Positions 41,221 to 48,821 of a stretch of 54,814 nt of DNA are shown in pieces. The notes under the pieces were generated by a model that was not told the origin of the DNA, did no database searches, and saw only the letters and a list, made by a program, of their open reading frames with translations. The translations under genes were made by a program, and so were the position numbers. Origin of the DNA: Arthrobacter liuii (GTDB lineage Bacteria > Actinomycetota > Actinomycetes > Actinomycetales > Micrococcaceae). The stretch spans positions 1-54,814 of the forward strand of contig NZ_BMFW01000026.1 in assembly GCF_014639275.1 (NCBI RefSeq), in the 5' to 3' direction. Numbering within the stretch: position 1 is the stretch's first letter; each line of letters starts with the position of its first letter.

Positions 41221-42423
41221 TTATTGATGGATGGGTTTGGTCAGGTTGAGGCTGATGGTCTGGCCCGGGTTCAGCTCCCCGGAGGTCAGGTCCGCGAAGG
41301 TGTACCAGACGCTGCCTGTGCCGGTGAGCGGGCGGTTCGCCCATGCCAGATCCGCGATCGAGGGGATTCCGAAGCGGAAGGCGATCTGAGTCTGGGTGTC
41401 CCCAGGTGCCGTGGTGTAGGTCAGAGGAATCCCGTCGGCGTCCACGGTGAAGGTGCCGTGCGCACCCTCGACCGTGACTTCGCCGGGCATGAGTCTTATC
41501 TTGGTTCCCGCGGGGATGGGACGGTCTGCTGAAAGGGTCGTGTTCCACCGGAGCAACTGGTCCGTGGTGCACCGGAATTGGTAGCCGATGCTGTCGAATG
41601 AGTCTCCGTCGACGGTGGTGTAGTAAATGGTTTGGCCGAAGGAATTGTTGACGCTCGTTCCTCGGCCGGATCTGCTGTCGACAGGGTTTTTCTGCAGCTG
41701 GATGTGGTTCCCGGCGCGCACGAAGTAGGTATTGCCCTTCTCGTAGGTGAACGCGACCTTGTTTGCTTCGGCCAGTTGCTTGTCGGTGATTCCGAACCGG
41801 TAGGTGATCCCGGCAAGGGTGTCACCTGGTTCGATGGTGTAACTGATGGGGATGCCGTTCGCATCCACGGTGGCAGTCCCTTTCGCCCCGTTGATCGGAC
41901 CGGGGGGCGGGATCAGTCGAAGCTTCGTGTTCGGAGGCAGCGCACTTCCGGGCTGGACCTCATTGAATTCCGCGAGTTCCTTCTCAGTGATGTGGAAGTT
42001 TGCTGCAACTCCCGCCAATGTGTCGCCCTGGTCCGTGGTGTAGTAGTCGACGTTCCCAAAGGAATCGGTGACCGTTTCCCCCGTCAGGGAAGTCTTCGCC
42101 GCGTTGGAGGGTGTCGTCCGCGCCGTTGACGTGGCTGAGGGTGCCGCAGCATTGTCGTCCGGACGTGATGCCATGGTCGAGCCGACCAGGACACTTGCCG
42201 CGACTGCCGCTGCGCCGAGCCCGGCGACGGCGAAACGTCCCCAGTGGCGTTTGGCGGGTGCGCGGTGGAAGTCGTGGATGGATCCCCCTGTGGTCAGGTG
42301 GGTGACTTCGGAGTTTACGAACGACAGGGACCGCTGGCGGCTGCGAATCAGTTCGTCCTCGGTGACCGTGAGGGCAGGATCGGCGGCTGAGAGCAGCCCG
42401 GCGACGGATTGGTCGTGGCTCAT
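41221..42423 (-). CDS. membrane-anchored four-LysM protein, possible anti-sigma factor
   Basis: This 400-residue protein has a cytoplasmic N-terminus of about 60 residues, one membrane helix (about 63-84), an Ala/Ser/Thr linker and then four LysM-type modules (about 126-172, 194-244, 266-313, 335-395). The modules come in two alternating types: SFGNVDYYTT and SFGQTIYYTT, then TVDANGIPISYT and TVDADGIPLTYT. So a two-module unit was duplicated. LysM binds peptidoglycan or chitin. The gene overlaps an ECF sigma gene (ATGA), which suggests the cytoplasmic part restrains the sigma factor and the LysM part senses the wall; this is inference. Confidence 0.75.
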   Translation of the reverse strand: MSHDQSVAGLLSAADPALTVTEDELIRSRQRSLSFVNSEVTHLTTGGSIHDFHRAPAKRHWGRFAVAGLGAAAVAASVLVGSTMASRPDDNAAAPSATSTARTTPSNAAKTSLTGETVTDSFGNVDYYTTDQGDTLAGVAANFHITEKELAEFNEVQPGSALPPNTKLRLIPPPGPINGAKGTATVDANGIPISYTIEPGDTLAGITYRFGITDKQLAEANKVAFTYEKGNTYFVRAGNHIQLQKNPVDSRSGRGTSVNNSFGQTIYYTTVDGDSFDSIGYQFRCTTDQLLRWNTTLSADRPIPAGTKIRLMPGEVTVEGAHGTFTVDADGIPLTYTTAPGDTQTQIAFRFGIPSIADLAWANRPLTGTGSVWYTFADLTSGELNPGQTISLNLTKPIHQ

Positions 42424-42944
42424 TCTGCTGCTCCTTCTGACACTGACTGTTTCTGAAGTAGGCGGCCAAGTTCCTTGCGGGCCCGGTGCAGGCGCATCCG
42501 CACGGCAGTCGCCGATGTGTTGAGGAGCTGGGACACTTCAACGGCGCTCAGTCCGTCCCAGTACGTCAGCAGTAATACTTCCCGCTCCTTCGGAGCCAAG
42601 TTCTCGATGGCCTCCAGGACGACGGATTCGTCCACACGGGCTTCATGGCTGCGCTCCAAACGCAACGCTCCGATAAGTCCCGCCGATCGGGACTGTGACC
42701 TGTCATGGTTCCGGAGAACGTTCTTGGCCACGCCGAAGAGGACGATCGCCGAGAGGTCATCACCGTGCGCGGACTTCTCCCAGACGATCCTGAAGACCTC
42801 CGCGCACAGGTCCTCGGCAGTAGCGGCACCCTCCGTCCTGCGGCGGAAATAGCGGTAGATGCGGTCATGGGTCGCTGCGTGAGCGGCTAGGAACCGGTTT
42901 TCCCTCTCCGGATCCACGCGTTCCCCCATCGTTTGCAAGCTCAT
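42420..42944 (-). CDS. ECF-type RNA polymerase sigma factor
   Basis: This 174-residue sigma-70 family protein has region 2 at about 20-80 (RIYRYFRRRTEGAATAEDLC, EVFRIVWE) and region 4 at about 108-160. Region 4 includes LAPKEREVLLLTYWDGLSAV, then SQLLNTSATAVRMRLHRARK as the promoter -35-binding helix-turn-helix. It overlaps the membrane LysM gene, the usual place for its anti-sigma partner. Upstream GTTACAG and GGACATTA (minus strand) could be an autoregulated promoter. Targets are unknown. Confidence 0.88.
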   Translation of the reverse strand: MSLQTMGERVDPERENRFLAAHAATHDRIYRYFRRRTEGAATAEDLCAEVFRIVWEKSAHGDDLSAIVLFGVAKNVLRNHDRSQSRSAGLIGALRLERSHEARVDESVVLEAIENLAPKEREVLLLTYWDGLSAVEVSQLLNTSATAVRMRLHRARKELGRLLQKQSVSEGAAE

Positions 42945-43024
42945 GCCCTGTTAATGTCCGGCAGCCAGCAAACTGTAACGAGAATTTCGAAAAAATTTGA
43001 ATGCTGCACGTAATTCCGCAGATC

Positions 43025-43092
43025 GAGAACGTTTCCGGGCCGGCAGGCCAGCCGAGGCGAGAACGTTTCCGGGCCGGCAGGCCAGCCGAGGC
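43025..43092. repeat. perfect 34-bp tandem duplication
   Basis: The 34 bases at 43025-43058, starting GAGAACGTTTCC, are repeated exactly at 43059-43092, followed by a GAGAGCG start of a third copy. It lies 80-150 bases upstream of the sigma gene. The rest of 42945-43377 holds no gene; an A-like AGAAGATCCTTGACC is near 43287. Confidence 0.75.
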
Positions 43093-43365
43093 GAGAGCGC
43101 TCAAGGAACGACTGCCCGGCTCGTTGCCTGCTCTCCACCGGTATGCGCCGCCGACGCATACTGGGATCTTGGGTCCGACGGTCCACTCGCCGCTGCGACT
43201 GCTCAGAGCCTAACCCTGCAAGTCATACCGCTTGAGCACGCCGCTATCCACACTGAAGATGGCAAACGCGACTTTTGCTGTTCGCTAGAAGATCCTTGAC
43301 CGCCCCTCAACGATCACCCTGTGGGACATTCATTCCGGAGGTGAGGGGCCGGGCGGCACCGGGAC

Positions 43366-43371
43366 TAGGGT
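43366..43371 (+). promoter_or_regulatory. leaderless -10
   Basis: TAGGGT ends exactly 6 bases before the ATG at 43378. Confidence 0.45.
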
Positions 43372-43377
43372 TTTCCC

Positions 43378-43836
43378 ATGAAACAGGAAACTGGAAATGT
43401 GCGCCTGATGTTCTTGCGCGACCAAGTGGGGTTGGTACCCAGCGAGAACTATCCGGATGTAGCGGCGGATTTGCTTGTTGAGGGCTATGACTCTCCCACG
43501 CTTCGCGAACTGGCCGGACACCTACGGAATGACCCACGTGGGGCCGCTGATTTATGGGTCCAGGTCCGGGAGGAGTTGGGCAAGCCCTATGAGGACGACG
43601 GCGAAGCCCGGCGCGCATTGGTTCGGCACTGGCTCCAACAAATCGTTGCCGGCGTCCTCGAACCCTACAACGGGGCAAATCTCATTCTGGGCCATGCTTG
43701 GCACGAACTAGGGCAGCCCGCGGAGTTGAACTATTTGGTTGTCCTTCGTGACGACTGGGACGACATGCCGCAAAGCCGGGAGGATATTTCCAACAAGATT
43801 GTGGAGACGGCGCACGAAGTGTTGATGGATTGGTAG
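43378..43836 (+). CDS. hypothetical protein, 152 residues
   Basis: This acidic, soluble, mainly helical protein has many leucines in pairs (LRELAGHLRNDPRGAADLW, RRALVRHWLQQIVAGVLEPY). No family recognised. It has a leaderless promoter and a B element after its stop. Confidence 0.58.
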   Translation: MKQETGNVRLMFLRDQVGLVPSENYPDVAADLLVEGYDSPTLRELAGHLRNDPRGAADLWVQVREELGKPYEDDGEARRALVRHWLQQIVAGVLEPYNGANLILGHAWHELGQPAELNYLVVLRDDWDDMPQSREDISNKIVETAHEVLMDW

Positions 43837-43881
43837 TCCGTCGAGGGCTGGTCATAGCAAGAAAGGCTCACCCGCCCTGTG

Positions 43882-43900
43882 GGGATCGGCTTACGCACGG
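43882..43900 (+). repeat. element B
   Basis: GGGATCGGCTTACGCACGG lies 46 bases after the preceding stop, between two convergent genes. Confidence 0.4.
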
Positions 43901-43972
43901 TCCACGCCAGGCTGAAGCCTTTCAGCAGAATTCGTTGTCTAGGGACAATGAAGTTACGAAAGCTTCGCCAGG

Positions 43973-44365
43973 TCACTCGATCGGCATGCCTACCCAGTTG
44001 TGCGGGGTCCAGTCCACGGGATAACCGCATTCCTCCATCGAGAGGAGGACCGGACCGGAATCGTGGGGCGACCAGAAGGTAAACCACACACTTGGGTCCG
44101 CGGTGACAATCTCGACTTCCCAGATGACGGGCGGGAACAGGCGGTGCCGGCGCTTAGAGAAGACCTCCTTGACCTTGCTCCGCGGCACAATCCAAGGGCC
44201 GATGCGGAAAAGGTTCAGGCCGCGTCCGTGAAACTCCAGCTGCTCCGGGGTGACGACGAAACGGAGCCAGGGAGTGCCGGCTTGAAACTGGTAGTTGCTG
44301 TAGCCCCCGCCGATGAACTCGTATCGCACTCCCCGAGCAAAGATGCCGTTATCGGTGTCCTCCAC
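43973..44365 (-). CDS. hypothetical protein, about 130 residues
   Basis: This beta-rich soluble protein is rich in Trp, Phe and Pro (RYEFIGGGYSNYQFQAG, LFPPVIWEVEIVTADPSVWF, GYPVDWTPHNW). No family recognised. The GTG at 44365 has TAGGCT 7 bases upstream, fitting a leaderless start. The longer in-frame TTG at 44461 would pass through the promoter region. Confidence 0.52.
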   Translation of the reverse strand: MEDTDNGIFARGVRYEFIGGGYSNYQFQAGTPWLRFVVTPEQLEFHGRGLNLFRIGPWIVPRSKVKEVFSKRRHRLFPPVIWEVEIVTADPSVWFTFWSPHDSGPVLLSMEECGYPVDWTPHNWVGMPIE

Positions 44366-44495
44366 GAACGTCAGCCTAGGCTCTATTCTTGCGTGCCATA
44401 AGGGGCTGCGCCGGGCAGAGGCACCCTCTTGGACGCCGACGGATGGCAACGTGCCCAGCAATGAGAACCGTATGGACCAGAACAGGGTTCCATTT

Positions 44496-44513
44496 CGGGA
44501 TCCTTCACCGGGC
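44496..44513. repeat. element A
   Basis: CGGGATCCTTCACCGGGC lies between two divergent genes, 71 bases upstream of the -10 of the right-hand one. Confidence 0.45.
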
Positions 44514-44584
44514 CGCCTTGGCCCTGTCCACGGTCCGGCGCCTATGAGGGTTTCGTGGGCTGCTTGCTGGCCTCCCTAGCGTCA

Positions 44585-44590
44585 TAGGCT
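44585..44590 (+). promoter_or_regulatory. leaderless -10
   Basis: TAGGCT ends exactly 6 bases before the ATG at 44597, which decides this start over the in-frame GTG at 44591. Confidence 0.5.
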
Positions 44591-44596
44591 GTGGGA

Positions 44597-44956
44597 ATGA
44601 GTGTCAGCGCAGCGCATGCAACTGTCTTCTACGAAGAGATCGTCAAGAACGGTGAGGTGTGGGCGATCCGCGATGCAGGGGGCCTCCCGGCCCCGCTCAA
44701 CGGGGATGGTGATCGCAGCATGCCTTTCTGGTCCCTTCGGAGCAGAGCAGAGCGCGTTATCGCGAATGTCCCCGACTACAGGGACTTCGAACCGATGGCC
44801 ATCCGCTTGGACGCGTGGCGCACCCGCTGGATCGACGGCCTCGAGGGTGACGGGATTCTCGTGGGCCTCAATTGGACAGGTGCTCGGGCGACCGGTTATG
44901 ACATCAGATCAGCGGAAGTGCGCACCCGACTTGGCGCTATCGAGAATATGGAATGA
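44597..44956 (+). CDS. DUF2750 family protein
   Basis: This 119-residue protein matches DUF2750: an N-terminal VFYEEIVKNGEVWAIRDAGG, PFWSLRSRAERV near 48 and DGILVGLNWTG near 91. The function of the family is not known. It overlaps the ankyrin gene that follows (ATGA), the only clear two-gene operon on the plus strand of the array. Confidence 0.8.
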   Translation: MSVSAAHATVFYEEIVKNGEVWAIRDAGGLPAPLNGDGDRSMPFWSLRSRAERVIANVPDYRDFEPMAIRLDAWRTRWIDGLEGDGILVGLNWTGARATGYDIRSAEVRTRLGAIENME

Positions 44957-45375
44957 ACGTGGACAACGAGCCGAGGCACCGGGTGGACCCTGCCGGCCGT
45001 TCTCCACTCCACTACGCTGCGCTGGAAGACGATGCCGAGGCAATAGCACGGTTGCTGGCCGCGGGATCATCGCCTGACGTTGTGGACCGCCAGGGCTTCA
45101 CGCCGCTTCATCTCGCAGCGCAGGAATTCGCCCCTGCGGCGGCTGCCTCTCTGATCGATGCAGGAGCAAAGGTCGACGTGGAGAACGTCTTCGGCAACAC
45201 ATCACTTTGGATCGCCGTATTTAATTCCAAAGGTCGGGGTGAGCTGATCGGACTGCTCCGTGCCCACGGCGCTGACCCGCTGCACGTCAACGCAAGCGGG
45301 CAGACGCCGGTCGGCCTAGCAAGGCTCATTGGCAACTACGACGTAGCGCAGTACTTCCAGGACATACCCGAATAG
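44953..45375 (+). CDS. ankyrin repeat protein
   Basis: This 140-residue protein has three to four ankyrin repeats: RSPLHYAALEDDAEAIARLL, GFTPLHLAAQEFAPAAAASL, NTSLWIAVFNSKGRGELIGL and a short last one QTPVGLARLIGNYD. Ankyrin solenoids bind proteins. It has no signal peptide and is translationally coupled to the DUF2750 gene, so the two may act as a pair. Confidence 0.88.
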   Translation: MNVDNEPRHRVDPAGRSPLHYAALEDDAEAIARLLAAGSSPDVVDRQGFTPLHLAAQEFAPAAAASLIDAGAKVDVENVFGNTSLWIAVFNSKGRGELIGLLRAHGADPLHVNASGQTPVGLARLIGNYDVAQYFQDIPE

Positions 45376-45413
45376 CAGCCTGGCGGCATTCCTGACAGCC
45401 CCCTCATTGGCAC

Positions 45414-45434
45414 GCTGAGGGATCCCTCAACGCG
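45414..45434. repeat. element A, near-perfect palindrome
   Basis: GCTGAGGGATCCCTCAACGC then G. It contains the full TGAGGGATCCCTCA palindrome and lies between convergent genes. Confidence 0.55.
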
Positions 45435-45458
45435 TCCCTGATGTGGGCGCTGGTGGGT

Positions 45459-45968
45459 CTAGTCCCAACCGGCTGCTCGTCGAACAGCCGCGGCAAGCTC
45501 CGCAGGTGGAATGTCCGAGGAATCTATTACCAGGTCATCAATTCCTGCAGCCTCAAGAATGTCCGTAAGTGTGCCGACCCGATTGAGATGCCATATCAGT
45601 CCTTCAGGATCCTCACGATGGCGGGAGCGCAAACGTGCCTTCAAGACGTCGGAACGAGCCACGAGACGGCAGACAAACAATCCTTCAGAACCCAGTGCAT
45701 CAATGTAACGAGGTAGTTCGGCTTTTTCCTCGATGACCCCTGCGACGATGAATCGTTTTGCGCCCGCAGCTCGGTAGTTTTCGGCGAGGCTTTTGAGATT
45801 GAGCAGTTCGAGCTCGTGGTTGAACCGATCCGCGCTCGGCGCTGGCCTCAGTTTTCGAATGGCGTCAAGATCGATGACGGCGTGGCTACCCCGTTCAGCT
45901 GCGCTGAGCGCATCCGCGAGGGTTGACTTTCCCACGCCGACTGTTCCATTCACGAAGATCGAATCCAT
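45459..45968 (-). CDS. P-loop nucleotide kinase-like protein
   Basis: This 169-residue protein starts MDSIFVNGTVGVGKSTLADAL, with a Walker A loop (GTVGVGKST, residues 8-16). HAVIDLDAIRKLRP follows as the acceptor/Walker B region, and then RLRSRHREDPEGL as a likely arginine lid. It resembles shikimate- or gluconate-kinase-type P-loop proteins, with unknown substrate. The ATG at 45968 follows GAGAGGA; the longer frame to 46010 lacks signals. Confidence 0.75.
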   Translation of the reverse strand: MDSIFVNGTVGVGKSTLADALSAAERGSHAVIDLDAIRKLRPAPSADRFNHELELLNLKSLAENYRAAGAKRFIVAGVIEEKAELPRYIDALGSEGLFVCRLVARSDVLKARLRSRHREDPEGLIWHLNRVGTLTDILEAAGIDDLVIDSSDIPPAELAAAVRRAAGWD

Positions 45969-46020
45969 AGACCCGATCCTCTCAGGAAGTCCAGCGGAAT
46001 CCTCTGCCACTGATCCGTCA

Positions 46021-46068
46021 ACGGATCCTTTCTTTACCTGAGGGGCGGTGAGGGACCGGCTTACGGGC
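46021..46068. repeat. composite A+B element
   Basis: GGATCC (46023-46028), then GGTGAGGGACCGGCTTACGG ending in GC (46047-46068), carries the clearest B core. It lies between the nuclease-like gene and the kinase gene, both on the minus strand. Confidence 0.55.
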
Positions 46069-46133
46069 AGGGTCTTGACGCCGGATGAGTATGCGGTCGG
46101 GCTAAGGGCGAAGTTTCAAAGCTGTTCGCGAAC

Positions 46134-48644
46134 TCAAATATCGAATGTCGGCTCTGTCTCAAAGAGTTCCGGTCCGAGACCGGTTATTTCATCGATTCGT
46201 AAATTCCTAGCTCCCGCTAGTGTTGCAGCCTCGCGAAGCATCTGTTTTGCCGAGTTTGCCATCCTTGGCCTTGTAGTGGCGAGAAGAACTTTGTCTGCGT
46301 GCAGGGCCAACGCAATATCGATCTTCTTTTTCGCCGCTGAGCGTGCCTCTCTTGGGCCGTTTCCCAATTTCCCGTTGGACTTCGCTTCAACGACCACGAC
46401 TTCACCGTTGACGTGCGCAATCAGATCCATTTCTGCCACCGGTTTGCCAGTGCCGGCGGCGAGGAACTCAATTTCCGAAGTGTCTGAGTACTCCCAGGTT
46501 CCCCGTCTCAGGTGTTGTGCTGCGAACAGCCCAACATCCCCGTGGGTCGTCATAAGCTCCCTAAACGATGCATGTAGGTCGTAGAACCAGGCAGGCTCGT
46601 TGCCGTCATTGTTCCACCGTGTAGCTGTCAGCTCATTTACTGCAGAGCACCTGACGCAGAGAAAACGCTGCCCGATCTGATCGATCCCCACGAACGAGGG
46701 CCGCGTGCAGTCGGAGCAATCAAGGATAAATCCACGCCGGAGGAGATCGGCCTGTGCAAGCTGATCGATCCAACTTCGCACATCCTCATCTCGCAGTCCC
46801 GGAACGCACCTGCACAGCGCTTCAAACCTTGGATATGGGTCGTACCCGAGTGCAACTCCGTCCCTTAGAGGGAAGACTTTGCTCGTACGCTCGGCCGGCT
46901 TTTTCGGATCGCCTGACGCGAACCTTCTAAGTGCAGGGTGAAACGGCCCCGAAACCATCTCAGCCAATGCCTGCCTTCCCCCGAGCCGACGGGCCAGGAG
47001 CTGGGCATGCATTCCAGGGACAGATGACTTTGCCTCAAGACCTGCCTGATTAGCCATGGCTTGCACCCAAGGTTGCATGCCAAGAATCTTGAGCCTGGGT
47101 TGTGAAATCTGGCTCGTCAAGGAGGCCCCGGCTCCAATAAGTCCCCCGGCTTGGGAGTGGAAGACAAACCCGTCCCTGCTGCTCCTGACCCCGCTATTTA
47201 TGAAAGGCTGCCGCTCTGGTTGAACGAAAATCTGTGGGACTCCTCGACCGTGTGGCATTGACGTCTCCCAGAAGTTCACGCCTACATACCAGTACGGCCT
47301 CACTGGTCCGTTCTTTGGCCTTATTAGTGCCGCGGGCTGCGGGGTTGCGAGCGGTGCACGCATAAACGTGGTGCCGTCCTGGGCAACCGAGACAGGGACA
47401 GAGAGTTGCGTCTCAGGCGGCTCCGCCACGGCCATTTGATGGAGCCCTAGACGGAGTTCAGGCACGCCAAGTTCTACCCCGTCAGGCAAACTTTTGCTTC
47501 TTCCGATCGCGTCCGTAGAAGCATCAGGGAAGGGGTTAGCCTCCCAGCTGTCCCCACACAGCACCTCCGTAAGCCCCGTCAATTCTGCTCTATCGAGTGA
47601 GCTTGAGGACAATAGGAGGCGGCCGGCCCACCCCTGGACACGCATCCCTGCATTTGCGAGTTCTAACCGGATTGTGCGGGCAACGGTTTCGTTCGTCAGC
47701 ATCTCGGAGCTGAGCCAGACGCCAAAGCCGAGCAGCCGCTCGTAGGCATAAGCCAGCGCGAAATCCTCAGCGGTGTCACCAACAACAACGGCGCCGGCGT
47801 CGATCGAAAAGCGGTACCGCAGTGAGGTTAAGCCGCCGTCCGGCTCGTCACACCAAAAAAATGTCTTTTCGCCGGTTGATGCCCCGCCTACGTTCATTCT
47901 CTCCACGAGATCACCTGGCGCTTTCCTGGACCACCTTTCGGGGTCGAGAGCGAGCCTCATCATCTGGGCCTCATCAGGTTCTTCGCGCTCATTCTGGTCT
48001 TTCTCGAGCGCGTAGGGCAGCACTCCTGTGCGGATCGCGAGGGAGAGCGACCCCGACCCCGTCCAAGTCTCCGAACCGGCAAGAACGACCGATTCAGAGG
48101 GCATCGGACGCGCCGCGGCAATGAGGCGGCCCGGTCGTGGGCCCACCTCGAAATCCAAGTGTTCGATGCTCTCACTTTGAACCTCACCCGGATCGCCGTA
48201 ACGAAACGGGGTACACGCCGCCGCCACGAAAGCCCGGGCCTTCAAAGCCACGGAGTCCTGTATAGGCAGGTCAATAACATCGGGGCGAGTCAGATAGGAC
48301 CTGCGTTCCTCAGCCTCGACGAGAAGTTTGCCATCCTCGGAGCGAAGGGCGATAAACCCCGGATTTACTCGCTCCATCTCTCTACGCGGCAGGCGCACGG
48401 TAACTACGTGGTCAGGATCATAAGCTGCAACAACGTCAATAATTTCGGGGGCAACCGTCCCGTCATCTTTGAAAGGGACAAGAATGAACCCAGCTCCACC
48501 CCAATACTTTCCGGTAACAGAGATTGCCAAGCGAGCCGACGAGCGCCAATGATCACCGCCGCGGAACAGAACAGCGACCCGCGCCGGGCGCAAGATGACG
48601 GTGGCATTGGTGTAGGTATCTTCGAGAGGTTCCACGAGAACCAA
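46134..48644 (-). CDS. large protein with zinc ribbon and PD-(D/E)XK nuclease-like end
   Basis: I do not recognise this 836-residue protein as a named family. Near the end it has a four-cysteine zinc ribbon (C643, C646, C663, C666 in CSDC...CVRC). After it comes a restriction-endonuclease-fold signature: SEIEF (about 724), MDLIAHVNGEVVVVEAKSNG with D740 and E753-x-K755. The first 600 residues are mixed alpha/beta without motifs that I can name. The start is TTG at 48644 with CACCAT 6 bases upstream; GTG at 48635 is an alternative. A nuclease domain on a large orphan protein in an island suggests defence, which is inference. Confidence 0.72.
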   Translation of the reverse strand: MVLVEPLEDTYTNATVILRPARVAVLFRGGDHWRSSARLAISVTGKYWGGAGFILVPFKDDGTVAPEIIDVVAAYDPDHVVTVRLPRREMERVNPGFIALRSEDGKLLVEAEERRSYLTRPDVIDLPIQDSVALKARAFVAAACTPFRYGDPGEVQSESIEHLDFEVGPRPGRLIAAARPMPSESVVLAGSETWTGSGSLSLAIRTGVLPYALEKDQNEREEPDEAQMMRLALDPERWSRKAPGDLVERMNVGGASTGEKTFFWCDEPDGGLTSLRYRFSIDAGAVVVGDTAEDFALAYAYERLLGFGVWLSSEMLTNETVARTIRLELANAGMRVQGWAGRLLLSSSSLDRAELTGLTEVLCGDSWEANPFPDASTDAIGRSKSLPDGVELGVPELRLGLHQMAVAEPPETQLSVPVSVAQDGTTFMRAPLATPQPAALIRPKNGPVRPYWYVGVNFWETSMPHGRGVPQIFVQPERQPFINSGVRSSRDGFVFHSQAGGLIGAGASLTSQISQPRLKILGMQPWVQAMANQAGLEAKSSVPGMHAQLLARRLGGRQALAEMVSGPFHPALRRFASGDPKKPAERTSKVFPLRDGVALGYDPYPRFEALCRCVPGLRDEDVRSWIDQLAQADLLRRGFILDCSDCTRPSFVGIDQIGQRFLCVRCSAVNELTATRWNNDGNEPAWFYDLHASFRELMTTHGDVGLFAAQHLRRGTWEYSDTSEIEFLAAGTGKPVAEMDLIAHVNGEVVVVEAKSNGKLGNGPREARSAAKKKIDIALALHADKVLLATTRPRMANSAKQMLREAATLAGARNLRIDEITGLGPELFETEPTFDI

Positions 48645-48821
48645 TTGAACATGGTGAACTGAAAAAGCGCTGCCTGCCAGCGCGCGACGCAGAGCTTGCT
48701 ACGCCCATCGCCTTGTAGGCGCACACCAGGTAAGCATCGCTCTTTTGCTACTGGCCCTCGTGGGCGTGTTTCTCATTATTTCTGGGGCCGACGCCCGCAC
48801 CAGCGCATGGACGTTCGTCCC

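Noticed and set aside
43025..43092. Start of a CRISPR array
   Set aside because: Only two directly adjacent identical copies without spacers; it is a simple tandem duplication.
29764..46068. Integron cassette array with attC sites
   Set aside because: The elements lack the RYYYAAC and GTTRRRY core sites and no IntI-type integrase is in the window, so the array is not called an integron.
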